From the NCBI GenBank assembly GCA_900551075.1, contig URVB01000022.1, forward strand, positions 1 through 54,585: a DNA stretch of 54,585 nucleotides. The letters are read 5' to 3'. The stretch comes from an uncultured Blautia sp. GTDB taxonomy: Bacteria > Bacillota > Clostridia > Lachnospirales > Lachnospiraceae. Of the stretch, positions 16,215-24,652 are shown one piece after another. Every line of letters begins with the position of its first letter. The stretch's first letter is position 1. Both the position numbers and the translations under genes were made by a program. Under the pieces are notes generated by a model. It ran no database searches and was not told the origin of the DNA. It worked only from the letters and a program-made list of their open reading frames with translations.

Positions 16215-17093
16215 TCAGTATCTCCTTTTCTCTTTTAATTCTTCATACAGTCCCAGATAATTATCATATCTGAGACGGCTGATCTCTTGATTTTCCAGAG
16301 CTTCCTTCACTGCACAGCCCGGCTCATGTATATGGCGGCAGCCCTGAAAACGGCACTGCTCTTCATATTTCTGAAACTCCCGAAAATAATCCTTCAGCTC
16401 CTGCTCCTCCATATCTGTCAGATACAGGGAAGAAAATCCCGGTGTATCTACCAGATAAGTGCTCTCTGCCACCGGAATTACCTGTGAGTGGCGCGTCGTA
16501 TGGCGCCCGCGCTTCAGTTTTCTGCTGATTTCTCCGGTCTCCATCCGCACATCCCCCTGCAGCAGATTGGTCAAAGAAGATTTCCCTACTCCTGAGGGGC
16601 CTGCAACGACTGTTGTTTTTCCGGCTAATATCTCCCGGATTTCTTCGACTCCCTCTCCCTTTGCCGCACTGGAAAAAATAACCTGATAGCCGCATCCCAG
16701 ATACGTCCGATACAGGCATTCCACGTCTCCCTCCACAGCCAGGTCCTTCTTATTAAAGCATATGACTGTCGGTATGCCTTCCCGCTCCATCATGATCAGG
16801 AAACGGTCCAGCAGCATGAAATTCGGCTTTGGGTCTTCCAATGCAAAAATTACGAATACCTGATCTACATTCGCCACCGCCGGCCGGATGAGGGAATTGC
16901 GTCTCGGAAGTATCCGGATAAGATTTCCTTCTCTGTCCTTTTCGTCCAAAACCGTAATTTCCACATCATCGCCTACCAGCGGCTTTTTGTTGTCCCTTCG
17001 GAAAATCCCCTTCGCCTTACATTCATATATTTCTCCGTCCTCTCCGTGTACATAGTAGAAGCCGGCAATTCCCTTTATGATCTTTCCCTGCAT
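16215..17093 (-). CDS. rsgA: Small ribosomal subunit biogenesis GTPase RsgA
   Basis: A circularly permuted GTPase that checks late 30S assembly. The 292-aa protein has an N-terminal OB fold, G4 as NKKDL before G1 (GPSGVGKSSLTNLL), G3 as DTPGFSSLYL and a C-terminal zinc site (EQCRFQGCRHIHEPGCAVK). It follows prkC by 3 bases. In Bacillus subtilis the homologue is a PrkC substrate and the genes are similarly adjacent, so co-transcription with the kinase/phosphatase pair is meaningful. Confidence 0.96.
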   Translation of the reverse strand: MQGKIIKGIAGFYYVHGEDGEIYECKAKGIFRRDNKKPLVGDDVEITVLDEKDREGNLIRILPRRNSLIRPAVANVDQVFVIFALEDPKPNFMLLDRFLIMMEREGIPTVICFNKKDLAVEGDVECLYRTYLGCGYQVIFSSAAKGEGVEEIREILAGKTTVVAGPSGVGKSSLTNLLQGDVRMETGEISRKLKRGRHTTRHSQVIPVAESTYLVDTPGFSSLYLTDMEEQELKDYFREFQKYEEQCRFQGCRHIHEPGCAVKEALENQEISRLRYDNYLGLYEELKEKRRY

Positions 17094-17096
17094 GAA

Positions 17097-19292
17097 TTAC
17101 TCTGCCTTTGCAAAAGTAAGCGAATAATGTCCCAATTCCTGATAGCTCCCATTGACCTGCTCTGATAAATATAGGGTTCCCTCACTGATACCGGGAGCTC
17201 CTGTAATGTCCAGAGTATATGGGAAGGTAAGCGTCTGGCCATCTGCCACAGTCGTAGCCACCATCTCCCCGCTGACCTCCTGCACCAGTTCCAGGCGTAT
17301 CAGTCCGCCCTGATATCCTGACGGCGTATTCACAGCCTGCGTACATTTCCACACTTCCCCGGCTGCTGCCGCCGCATTCTGCTGTGTCAGTTGTTCTGTC
17401 GTGTTCTGTGCGGAACTCTCCGGCTGCGCTGCTGCCGGCTCCTGATCTCCTGTGCTGACAGTAATGGTTATGGATTCATCCGGATTTGCATAAGAATATT
17501 CTTCCGGACTCTGGGAAATCACTTCTCCTGCTGCTACATCTGCATTTCGCTCTTCTGTCACGCTGACAGTCAGCCATTTGCCCAGCGTAGTAATTGCATC
17601 ATTTTTTGTCATGCCGACAACATTCGGCACTTCCACGCTATCGCCGTAATCCACACCCCGGCTGACGGTTAAAGTAACGGTATCTCCTGCTTTTGCGGAT
17701 GTACCTGCCTCCGGGGATATGGCATAAACATAACCCGGATCCACAATCGGATATCCGCTGTCATCTACTTCACTGTACTCCTTCTGTACATTTACCGTAA
17801 GGCCCAAAGCCTCCAAGGCCTGCTGTGCATCAATACCAGTCTGGCCATCCAGATCCGGAATCGTTATCTGCTCCGCACCTTTACTGATATAATATTTCAA
17901 AGTGGAATACGCTTCCACCCGGGTTCCTGCCGGAATATCCTGAGAGGAAATCCTTCCCTTCTCCTGATCGGAAGCCTCTTCACCGATCATCTGTGTTCCG
18001 AGATTCTTCTCTGCTGCCAGCTCCTTAGCCTCTGCCTCAGTCTTTCCGCGCAGGTCAGGAACCTCAACCAGACCATCGTCCTCACCCTGATCCTGAACTT
18101 GCTGCTGGGGCTGCGTTGTTTCACTGCTGCCGAGCAAGCCTGCTGCCTTTCCGACAAAATAGATCAGTACGATCAGCAGAATTGCACCAACCAACAATGC
18201 TGTAATTGTAATTGCACGCCCTGCACTCCGGCTCCTGCCGGATTTCTTCTTTCTCTCAGAAGAACGCCTTCTTCGTGAAAAATCCTCATCCGTATCATCA
18301 TAATCCGTATCATATACTTCCTCCTCAAGCTGCGCTACTTCCGGCTTTTGGGAGGAAGACTTCACTCTGGCCTGCTGCTTCGGCGTATGCTTGATCTCAC
18401 CGAGCTCTTCATCTGAGATTACTACGGTTTTTGCTTCATTATCCACTGAAGAAAGCTTTACGAAATCCCCCTGCGGATCGATCAAAGAGTGCTTCAGGTC
18501 CGCAATAACCTCCTCCATACGCTCATAACGGCGTCCCACGCTCTTCTGCGTACATTTAAAAATAATCTGCTCCAGACTATACGGTAAGTCTTCCGAATAA
18601 ATACTCGGCGGTACCATCTCCTCCTGAAGATGTTTGATCGCAATAGCAACGGTCGTATCTCCATCAAAAGGAACCCTGCCGGTCACCATCTCATACAGTG
18701 TGATACCAAGCGAATAAATATCACTCTTTTCATCACTGTATCCTCCGCGTACCTGCTCAGGAGAGCTGTAATGCACCGAGCCCATAACATTCGAGCTTAT
18801 GGTATTGGAAGAAGCTGCTCGTGCAATACCGAAGTCTGTTACTTTTACTTTTCCATCTGTAGAAATAATGATATTCTGCGGCTTTACGTCACGATGTACC
18901 ACGCCATGGCTGTGGGCTGCCTCCAATCCCATGGATACCTGGATAGCAATACTTGTAGCCTCTTTGATCGAAAGCCTGCCTTTTTTGGAAATATATTCCT
19001 TCAGGGTGATTCCTTCGATCAATTCCATGACAATGTAATATACACCCTCGTCATCGCCTACGTCAAACACATTAACAATATTGGGATGTGTCAAACCTGC
19101 CGCTGCCTGCGCCTCGCTTCTGAATTTACGGATAAACGTGGTATCCTCCCGAAATTCCGGCTTCAAAACCTTCACAGCCACAAAACGGTTCAGCTTATGG
19201 TCCTTTGCTTTATACACATCAGCCATTCCGCCAGTCCCAATTTTTCCTAAAATCTCATAGCGTTCCGCTATAATCATTCCCGTCTTCAACAT
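17097..19292 (-). CDS. prkC: PASTA-domain serine/threonine kinase
   Basis: A 731-aa eukaryotic-type kinase that senses cell-wall fragments or lipid II through external PASTA domains and phosphorylates division, cell-wall and translation proteins. The kinase domain (about 10-270) has GKIGTGGMADVYKA, HRDVKPQN, DFG and GSVHYSSPEQVRGG. A basic juxtamembrane region and one membrane segment (about 370-392) follow, then three PASTA domains (about 408-473, 474-551 and 552-617). After a Gln/Ala-rich linker there is an extra C-terminal beta-rich domain of about 85 residues (GEVWKCTQAVNTP onward). The start overlaps the prpC stop. Confidence 0.95.
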   Translation of the reverse strand: MLKTGMIIAERYEILGKIGTGGMADVYKAKDHKLNRFVAVKVLKPEFREDTTFIRKFRSEAQAAAGLTHPNIVNVFDVGDDEGVYYIVMELIEGITLKEYISKKGRLSIKEATSIAIQVSMGLEAAHSHGVVHRDVKPQNIIISTDGKVKVTDFGIARAASSNTISSNVMGSVHYSSPEQVRGGYSDEKSDIYSLGITLYEMVTGRVPFDGDTTVAIAIKHLQEEMVPPSIYSEDLPYSLEQIIFKCTQKSVGRRYERMEEVIADLKHSLIDPQGDFVKLSSVDNEAKTVVISDEELGEIKHTPKQQARVKSSSQKPEVAQLEEEVYDTDYDDTDEDFSRRRRSSERKKKSGRSRSAGRAITITALLVGAILLIVLIYFVGKAAGLLGSSETTQPQQQVQDQGEDDGLVEVPDLRGKTEAEAKELAAEKNLGTQMIGEEASDQEKGRISSQDIPAGTRVEAYSTLKYYISKGAEQITIPDLDGQTGIDAQQALEALGLTVNVQKEYSEVDDSGYPIVDPGYVYAISPEAGTSAKAGDTVTLTVSRGVDYGDSVEVPNVVGMTKNDAITTLGKWLTVSVTEERNADVAAGEVISQSPEEYSYANPDESITITVSTGDQEPAAAQPESSAQNTTEQLTQQNAAAAAGEVWKCTQAVNTPSGYQGGLIRLELVQEVSGEMVATTVADGQTLTFPYTLDITGAPGISEGTLYLSEQVNGSYQELGHYSLTFAKAE

Positions 19293-20032
19293 TTCTCCAC
19301 CTCATTTGTGAATGGTTCTATCAATACAATTGCAATGTTATCCTTACCACCGTTAAGGTTCGCTTCCCGAAGCAGAATCTTACCCTTTTCCGTCAGTTCC
19401 TTTGACTGGTCCAGTATAATTTCTTCCATCTTTGTATCTTCTACCATATTGCTCAAACCATCCGAACACATTAAAATTGTACTTCCCGGTTCCAGCTTCA
19501 AATCAAAGAAGTCAATGTCCACCGTTCTTTCTGCTCCCAATGCTCTGGTAATGATATTTTTATCCGGGTGGTTTCTGGCTTCCTCCGGCTTCAGTTCTCC
19601 CATCCGCACCATTTCCTGGACTAATGAGTGGTCCTTTGTAACCTGGTGAATCTGTTCCTGAATAATATACAGGCGGCTGTCCCCTACATTTGCCACATAT
19701 GCATAATGACCGACAATCGTAGCCACCACCACGGTGGTTCCCATTCCTCTGAAACGTTCATCATTTTGTGCCTGGACTATGATTTCAGTATTTGCAGTTT
19801 CAATGGCATGACGGATTACCTTGATAGGATTAAAATCCGCATCCTCCTGAATTTCGTTCACCATAATCTGAACAGCATGGGAGGAGGCAAAATCTCCGGC
19901 ATTATGTCCGCCCATTCCATCAGCAACGACAAACAGATTCGGAAGATTTCCCACAGGGCTGTCAGAGACAAACACATAATCCTGGTTCATCTTCCGCTTC
20001 TGCCCTACATCTGTAGCTGAATATACCCTCAT
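19286..20032 (-). CDS. prpC: PP2C-family protein phosphatase PrpC/Stp
   Basis: A 248-aa metal-dependent Ser/Thr phosphatase that reverses PrkC phosphorylation in the cytoplasm. All PPM motifs are visible: DVGQKRKMNQDY, VADGMGGHNAGDFAS, VANVGDSRLY, LMCSDGLSNMV and GGKDNIAIVL, with the metal-binding Asp residues intact. It overlaps prkC by 7 bases, so the pair is translationally coupled, and it follows rlmN by 1 base. Confidence 0.96.
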   Translation of the reverse strand: MRVYSATDVGQKRKMNQDYVFVSDSPVGNLPNLFVVADGMGGHNAGDFASSHAVQIMVNEIQEDADFNPIKVIRHAIETANTEIIVQAQNDERFRGMGTTVVVATIVGHYAYVANVGDSRLYIIQEQIHQVTKDHSLVQEMVRMGELKPEEARNHPDKNIITRALGAERTVDIDFFDLKLEPGSTILMCSDGLSNMVEDTKMEEIILDQSKELTEKGKILLREANLNGGKDNIAIVLIEPFTNEVEKC

Positions 20033-20033
20033 G

Positions 20034-21077
20034 TCACTTCTCGCTTTCTGTTTTTTCCATATAACTTTTTCTCAATTGCCCACAGGCACCGTCAATATCG
20101 CTGCCCATTTCCCTTCTAATAGTACCATTTATTCCGTATTTTTCAAGTTTTATTTTAAAATTCTCCACTGCCTGACGTGCTGAACGCTCAAAAGAACGCT
20201 CTTTGATGGGATTTACGGGTATCAGATTCACATGGCAGTTGATCCCCCGGAGCCGTTCCGCTAACTCTCTTGCATCCTCTGTACTGTCGTTTACACCCGC
20301 CACAAGACTGTATTCAAATGTAATTCTGCGGCCTGTCTTCTGAAAATAATCTTTGCAGGCCGTAAGCAGCTCATCCATACTGTATTTTCTGGCAATCGGC
20401 ATCAGTTCTCTTCTTTTTGCATCATTGGGAGCATGAAGAGAGATTGCCAGAGTCAAAGTAAACCTCTTTTCCGCCAGATCATAAATTCCCGGAACCAGTC
20501 CGCAGGTAGAAACCGTCAGATTTCTCTGGCTGATATGAATTCCGCCCTCTTCCGTTAAAATGTGAATAAAACGTATCAGATTTTCATAATTATCCAAAGG
20601 CTCTCCCGTTCCCATGACCACTACATTCGATACCCGCTCGCCAGACAATACCTGTATCCTGTAAATCTGATCCAGCATTTCCGAAGGCAGCAGGTTTCTG
20701 GTCAAACCGCCGATCCCGGAAGCACAGAACCGGCATCCCATACGGCATCCAACCTGCGAAGATATGCATACGGAATTTCCATGCCTGTACTTCATCAGAA
20801 CGCTCTCGATCACATTTCCATCACTCAGACGGAACAGGTATTTCCTGGTTTCATCCAACCCGGATACCTGTACATCCACTGCTTCCAAAGCCGTAATCGG
20901 ATAATCGGCAAGCTTTTGCCGCAGCTTCTTCGGCAGATTGGTCATCTCCTCATAAGAGGTGACCAGATGCTCATGCAGCCAGCTATATATCTGCCTGGCG
21001 CGGAAAGGTTTATCCCCAAGCTCTTTCATCAGCGCTTTTAATTCCTCTAAATCCATAGACTTAATGTCTGTTATCAT
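20034..21077 (-). CDS. rlmN: Dual-specificity RNA methyltransferase RlmN
   Basis: A radical-SAM enzyme that makes 2-methyladenosine at A2503 of 23S rRNA and A37 of some tRNAs. The 347-aa protein has the cluster motif GCRMGCRFCASG, the methyl-carrying Cys in MGSDIDGACGQL near the C-terminus, VVMGTGEPLDNY and an N-terminal helical region (KPFRARQIYSWLHEH). The start follows AGAAGGAAATAAGG. Standard length and position in the rsmB-rlmN-prpC order. Confidence 0.96.
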   Translation of the reverse strand: MITDIKSMDLEELKALMKELGDKPFRARQIYSWLHEHLVTSYEEMTNLPKKLRQKLADYPITALEAVDVQVSGLDETRKYLFRLSDGNVIESVLMKYRHGNSVCISSQVGCRMGCRFCASGIGGLTRNLLPSEMLDQIYRIQVLSGERVSNVVVMGTGEPLDNYENLIRFIHILTEEGGIHISQRNLTVSTCGLVPGIYDLAEKRFTLTLAISLHAPNDAKRRELMPIARKYSMDELLTACKDYFQKTGRRITFEYSLVAGVNDSTEDARELAERLRGINCHVNLIPVNPIKERSFERSARQAVENFKIKLEKYGINGTIRREMGSDIDGACGQLRKSYMEKTESEK

Positions 21078-21082
21078 TGTCC

Positions 21083-22435
21083 TTATTTCCTTCTGAATTT
21101 TGCAATGAAGAAGCCGTCCGTCTTATGAACGCCCGGAAGAAGCTGCAGATAGCCAAGCGCAGTTGTCTCCGAATGCAGTTCCCTGGGGAGATACGGATCC
21201 AGACTTTCCAGGCGGAACGGGTAATGGTTCATAAACCACATCATATTTTCTTCATTTTCTTCTTTTGCAATGGTACAGGTGCTGAAAACCAGCGCTCCCC
21301 GCGGTTTCACATATTCTGCCGCACGACTTAAGATCGTTCTCTGCAGAATCACGATTTCTTCCTGCTTCTGAGGAGTAGACCTGTATTTAATCTCCGGTTT
21401 TTTGCCGATCACTCCGTAACCGGAGCACGGCGCGTCCACAAGTACAATATCTGCCCTGCACTCAGAATCCACATCAAACACCGTGGCATCCTGCACTCTC
21501 GCCTGTACATTGATAGAGCCTGTCCTCTGGATATTCTCTTCTATCAGTTCTACCTTATACCGGCTGACATCACGGGCATCGACCGTCCCATAGCCTTCCA
21601 TTTTGTCACCCATATGCAGGCTCTTCCCTCCGGGAGCAGCACACATATCAATGACATAATCACCCTTTCTGGGATTCGCCACCTCGGCAACCAGCATGGA
21701 GCTGACATCCTGCACCTGAATTTTCCCCTGAATAAAAGCATCCAGCGTAAGAATATGGTTGAACCCGGATATTGCATATGCATACGGCAGATAAGGAGCC
21801 GGCGTGACTTCCACCCCCTGATCTTTCAGACTCCGGCAAATCATTTCCGGAGAATTCAGATATGTACGGCAGCGAACAGTCAGCGGCTTTTCCGTCAAAA
21901 AATCCTTCAGTATTTTCTCCGTCGTTTCCTCACCATAATCATTCAGCCACCGGATTACCAAGGCTTCCGGCATCGAATATTTCACGGAAAAATAACGAAC
22001 CAGATTCTCTTCCCTGGACGGATATTCCAGCTCATCCATCTGCCGCGCAATGGTTCGGAGCACTCCGTTCACAAAAGGCTTCAAATTGTAAAATCCCTTC
22101 CTTTGAGCAAGCTTGACTGCCTCATTACACACAGCGCTGTCCGGAACGCTGTCCATAAATTTCAGTTGATACACAGCACTCCTGAGAATTTCCCGAATAG
22201 CCGGCTTCATTTTATCCACCGTTATTTTCGAAAAAGAATCAATGATATAATCAATTAAAATCCGGTATTCCAGAGTTCCCTCACAAACCCTGGTAATAAA
22301 AGCACGCTCCTGCTTCGGCAAAAACTGATGCTTAGAGAGGGCGCTGCGGATGGCAATGTGGCTATGCCCGCCCTCTTCCTCTATTTCCAGTAAGATTTCC
22401 AGAATCATTTCCCTCGTATTGATTCCACTAATCAC
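21083..22435 (-). CDS. rsmB: 16S rRNA (cytosine(967)-C(5))-methyltransferase
   Basis: RsmB methylates C967 of 16S rRNA. The 450-aa protein has an N-terminal NusB-like RNA-binding domain (about 1-130) and a Rossmann methyltransferase domain with CAAPGGKSLHMG, DARDVSRYKVE, VDAPCSGYGVIGKKPEI (first catalytic Cys) and FSTCTIAKEENE (second). I chose a GTG start at 22435 because GGAGGAAGG lies 5-8 bases upstream; a TTG at 22453 would include that site in the coding region. It overlaps the preceding peptidase gene by 8 bases. Confidence 0.94.
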   Translation of the reverse strand: MISGINTREMILEILLEIEEEGGHSHIAIRSALSKHQFLPKQERAFITRVCEGTLEYRILIDYIIDSFSKITVDKMKPAIREILRSAVYQLKFMDSVPDSAVCNEAVKLAQRKGFYNLKPFVNGVLRTIARQMDELEYPSREENLVRYFSVKYSMPEALVIRWLNDYGEETTEKILKDFLTEKPLTVRCRTYLNSPEMICRSLKDQGVEVTPAPYLPYAYAISGFNHILTLDAFIQGKIQVQDVSSMLVAEVANPRKGDYVIDMCAAPGGKSLHMGDKMEGYGTVDARDVSRYKVELIEENIQRTGSINVQARVQDATVFDVDSECRADIVLVDAPCSGYGVIGKKPEIKYRSTPQKQEEIVILQRTILSRAAEYVKPRGALVFSTCTIAKEENEENMMWFMNHYPFRLESLDPYLPRELHSETTALGYLQLLPGVHKTDGFFIAKFRRK

Positions 22436-23135
22436 GGTTCCTTCCTCCGGCAAGTATCACAAGTCTCAATAGCTGCAGTATAGACGCCGCCAGAGCAGCC
22501 ACATAGGTCAGTGCGGCGGCCGTCAGAACCTTTCTGGCGCCTGACGTTTCATCCTGCCCCAAAATCCCGGTACTCCCCAGCATCTTAAGCGCCCTGGAAG
22601 ATGCATTGATCTCCACAGGCAGTGTCACCAACTGAAACAGAACTGCCAGGGAAAATAAAAGAATTCCTATCGTCAGCAGCGGGCGAATGGAAAAGATCAG
22701 ACCAGCCAGAAATAGCGGCCAGGACAAATTTGCCCCCAGATTCGCGGCTGGCACGATCGCACTCCTGATTGTCAGAGGTGCATAATTTACCGCATGCTGT
22801 ATCGCATGACCGCACTCATCCGCAGCCACTCCCACCGCTGCAAGCGATGTCTGCCCGTAAATATCCTGTGATAAACAAACCCTTTTGCTCCTTGGATCAT
22901 AATGGTCTGTCAGGCTTCCCTGAACAGGCACCACCTGTACATCCGTAATCCCTGCGGACCGGAGAATTCTCTGCGCAGTCTCCGCACCTGTCATACCGGA
23001 AGCGCTCCGCACCTTCCGATATACGGCAAAGGTGCTCTTCAGCTTCGCTGATGCGGCCAACGACAACAGCATGCCAATGATCAGAAGCATATAAGTCCAA
23101 TCCAATCCAAAAAAGCCATAACGATATCCGTACAT
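22428..23135 (-). CDS. YugP-like zinc membrane peptidase, altered HExxH
   Basis: A 235-aa membrane protein of the YugP/DUF2268-like neutral zinc metallopeptidase group, with a membrane segment at the N-terminus (about 14-30), a cytosolic or lumenal catalytic block and two or three C-terminal segments. The usual AAHExGHAIQ metal site reads AADECGHAIQHA here: D106 replaces the first zinc-ligand His (codon GAT against CAT), while E107, H110 and the later VEINASSRA Glu are kept. It sits between fmt and rsmB, a normal place for this family in Clostridia. Either Asp serves as ligand or the enzyme has lost activity. Confidence 0.85.
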   Translation of the reverse strand: MYGYRYGFFGLDWTYMLLIIGMLLSLAASAKLKSTFAVYRKVRSASGMTGAETAQRILRSAGITDVQVVPVQGSLTDHYDPRSKRVCLSQDIYGQTSLAAVGVAADECGHAIQHAVNYAPLTIRSAIVPAANLGANLSWPLFLAGLIFSIRPLLTIGILLFSLAVLFQLVTLPVEINASSRALKMLGSTGILGQDETSGARKVLTAAALTYVAALAASILQLLRLVILAGGRNRD

Positions 23136-23139
23136 TTAC

Positions 23140-24117
23140 TCACTCCTTATGATCAGTCAATTTTGTTCCAGGCTCTATCTGATATCCGCAAAGAAATGCG
23201 CCCGCATCCATCCGCTTCTTCCCCTCAAGCTGTACCTCCTGAAGAATCAGAACACCTTCTCCACAGGCCGCATGAATGCCCTCCTGATCTGTACAGAGAA
23301 TCGTCCCCGGCTCCGGAGACATCCCCTCCTGGCCGTAAAGACCCTTAATTTCCTCTGTTACAGGTTTTGCGGCACTCCTCCATACCTTCAGTGTCTTTCC
23401 ATTCAGAAACGTGTAGGCACTCGGCCATGGATTCATTCCTCTTACCAGCCGTTCCAATTCATCCGCACTGCGGCTGAAATCCAAAAGTCCCATTTGCTTT
23501 GTAATCATCGCAGCATATGGGGTGGGACTTTCCTTGGGCTGTTTCTTATAGACGGCTGTACCCTCAAAAATTGATGGAAGCGTCTTTATCAATAATTCTG
23601 CCCCGGCTTTTGCCAATTTATCAAACAAACTTCCGCCAGTTTCATCTTTTTCTATGGGAACAACGATTTTGGAAATCATATCTCCGGTATCCACACCTGT
23701 TCCCATTCTCATAATAGTAACGCCGGATTCCTTCTCTCCATCAATGACTGCCTGCTGAATCGGTGCGGCTCCCCGGTATTTCGGCAGCAGCGACGCATGT
23801 ATATTGATACATCCGAATTTCGGCATATCCAGAATTGCTTTCGGTATGATCTGCCCGAAAGCAGCAACGATTATGATATCCGGCTGCATTTCCTCCAATA
23901 TTTTCATAAATCCGCTCTCGCGGACCTTTTGGGGCTGATAAACCAAAATTCCGTGCTTTTGTGCCTCCTGCTTGACGGGTGTCGGCATCAATGTCTTCCC
24001 CCTGCCTTTCGGCTTATCCGGCTGTGTCACAACTGCCGAAACCCCGTATCCCGCCTGTACCAGTGCACGGAAAGGCGGTACTGCAAAGTCAGGCGTTCCC
24101 ATATAAACAATCTTCAT
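23140..24117 (-). CDS. fmt: Methionyl-tRNA formyltransferase
   Basis: Fmt formylates initiator Met-tRNA from 10-formyltetrahydrofolate. The 325-aa protein shows MKIVYMGTPDFAVPPF, the N10-formyl-THF motif SLLPKYRGAAPIQ with the catalytic Asn-His-Asp set (NIHASLLP; TGVDTGDMI) and a C-terminal OB-fold tRNA-binding region. It lies 5 bases downstream of def, whose product removes the formyl group, the usual coupling. Confidence 0.96.
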   Translation of the reverse strand: MKIVYMGTPDFAVPPFRALVQAGYGVSAVVTQPDKPKGRGKTLMPTPVKQEAQKHGILVYQPQKVRESGFMKILEEMQPDIIIVAAFGQIIPKAILDMPKFGCINIHASLLPKYRGAAPIQQAVIDGEKESGVTIMRMGTGVDTGDMISKIVVPIEKDETGGSLFDKLAKAGAELLIKTLPSIFEGTAVYKKQPKESPTPYAAMITKQMGLLDFSRSADELERLVRGMNPWPSAYTFLNGKTLKVWRSAAKPVTEEIKGLYGQEGMSPEPGTILCTDQEGIHAACGEGVLILQEVQLEGKKRMDAGAFLCGYQIEPGTKLTDHKE

Positions 24118-24122
24118 AAATC

Positions 24123-24602
24123 TTACTCCTCGTCGTCGTCCTCATAAGTCACGCGGTGCAGCTCTCCCTCTACCAATTCCGTATACATTTTGCCATCCAG
24201 ATGATCGATTTCATGGCAAAACGCGCGGGCAAGAAGCTCTGTACCCTCATATTCCACTTCTTCCATATTGATATCCAGGGCCTTAACCTTTACATAGTTT
24301 GGACGTGTCACCTGTCCTGCCATGCCCGGCACACTCAGACATCCCTCATCTCCGGTCTGTTCCCCGGACGTTTCCAGGATTTCCGGATTGATCAATACAA
24401 TCGGCCCCTCTCCTACATCAATGGTAACGATTCGTTTCAGAATACCGACCTGAGGTGCCGCAAGGCCAACGCCCATTGCATCATACATGGTATCCAGCAT
24501 ATCTACGATCAGCTCCCTGATTCTCGGTGTCATCTCTGTTACAGGCCTGCTCACTTTGCCAAGCACAGGCTCTCCCTCTGTCCGAATGGTTCTAAGCGCC
24601 AT
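24123..24602 (-). CDS. def: Peptide deformylase
   Basis: A 159-aa iron/zinc hydrolase that removes the formyl group from nascent N-formylmethionine. All three motifs are intact: GVGLAAPQVG, EGCLSVPG (metal Cys) and FCHEIDHLDG (HExxH). The length is of the type I class. The C-terminus is acidic (DDDEE). A strong AAAGGGAG ribosome binding site precedes the ATG. It lies between priA and fmt as in most Firmicutes. Confidence 0.96.
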   Translation of the reverse strand: MALRTIRTEGEPVLGKVSRPVTEMTPRIRELIVDMLDTMYDAMGVGLAAPQVGILKRIVTIDVGEGPIVLINPEILETSGEQTGDEGCLSVPGMAGQVTRPNYVKVKALDINMEEVEYEGTELLARAFCHEIDHLDGKMYTELVEGELHRVTYEDDDEE

Positions 24603-24652
24603 TTTTTTCTCCCTTTCTGTTACAAAAATTCTGCCGCAGTCCCTGCAGACCG

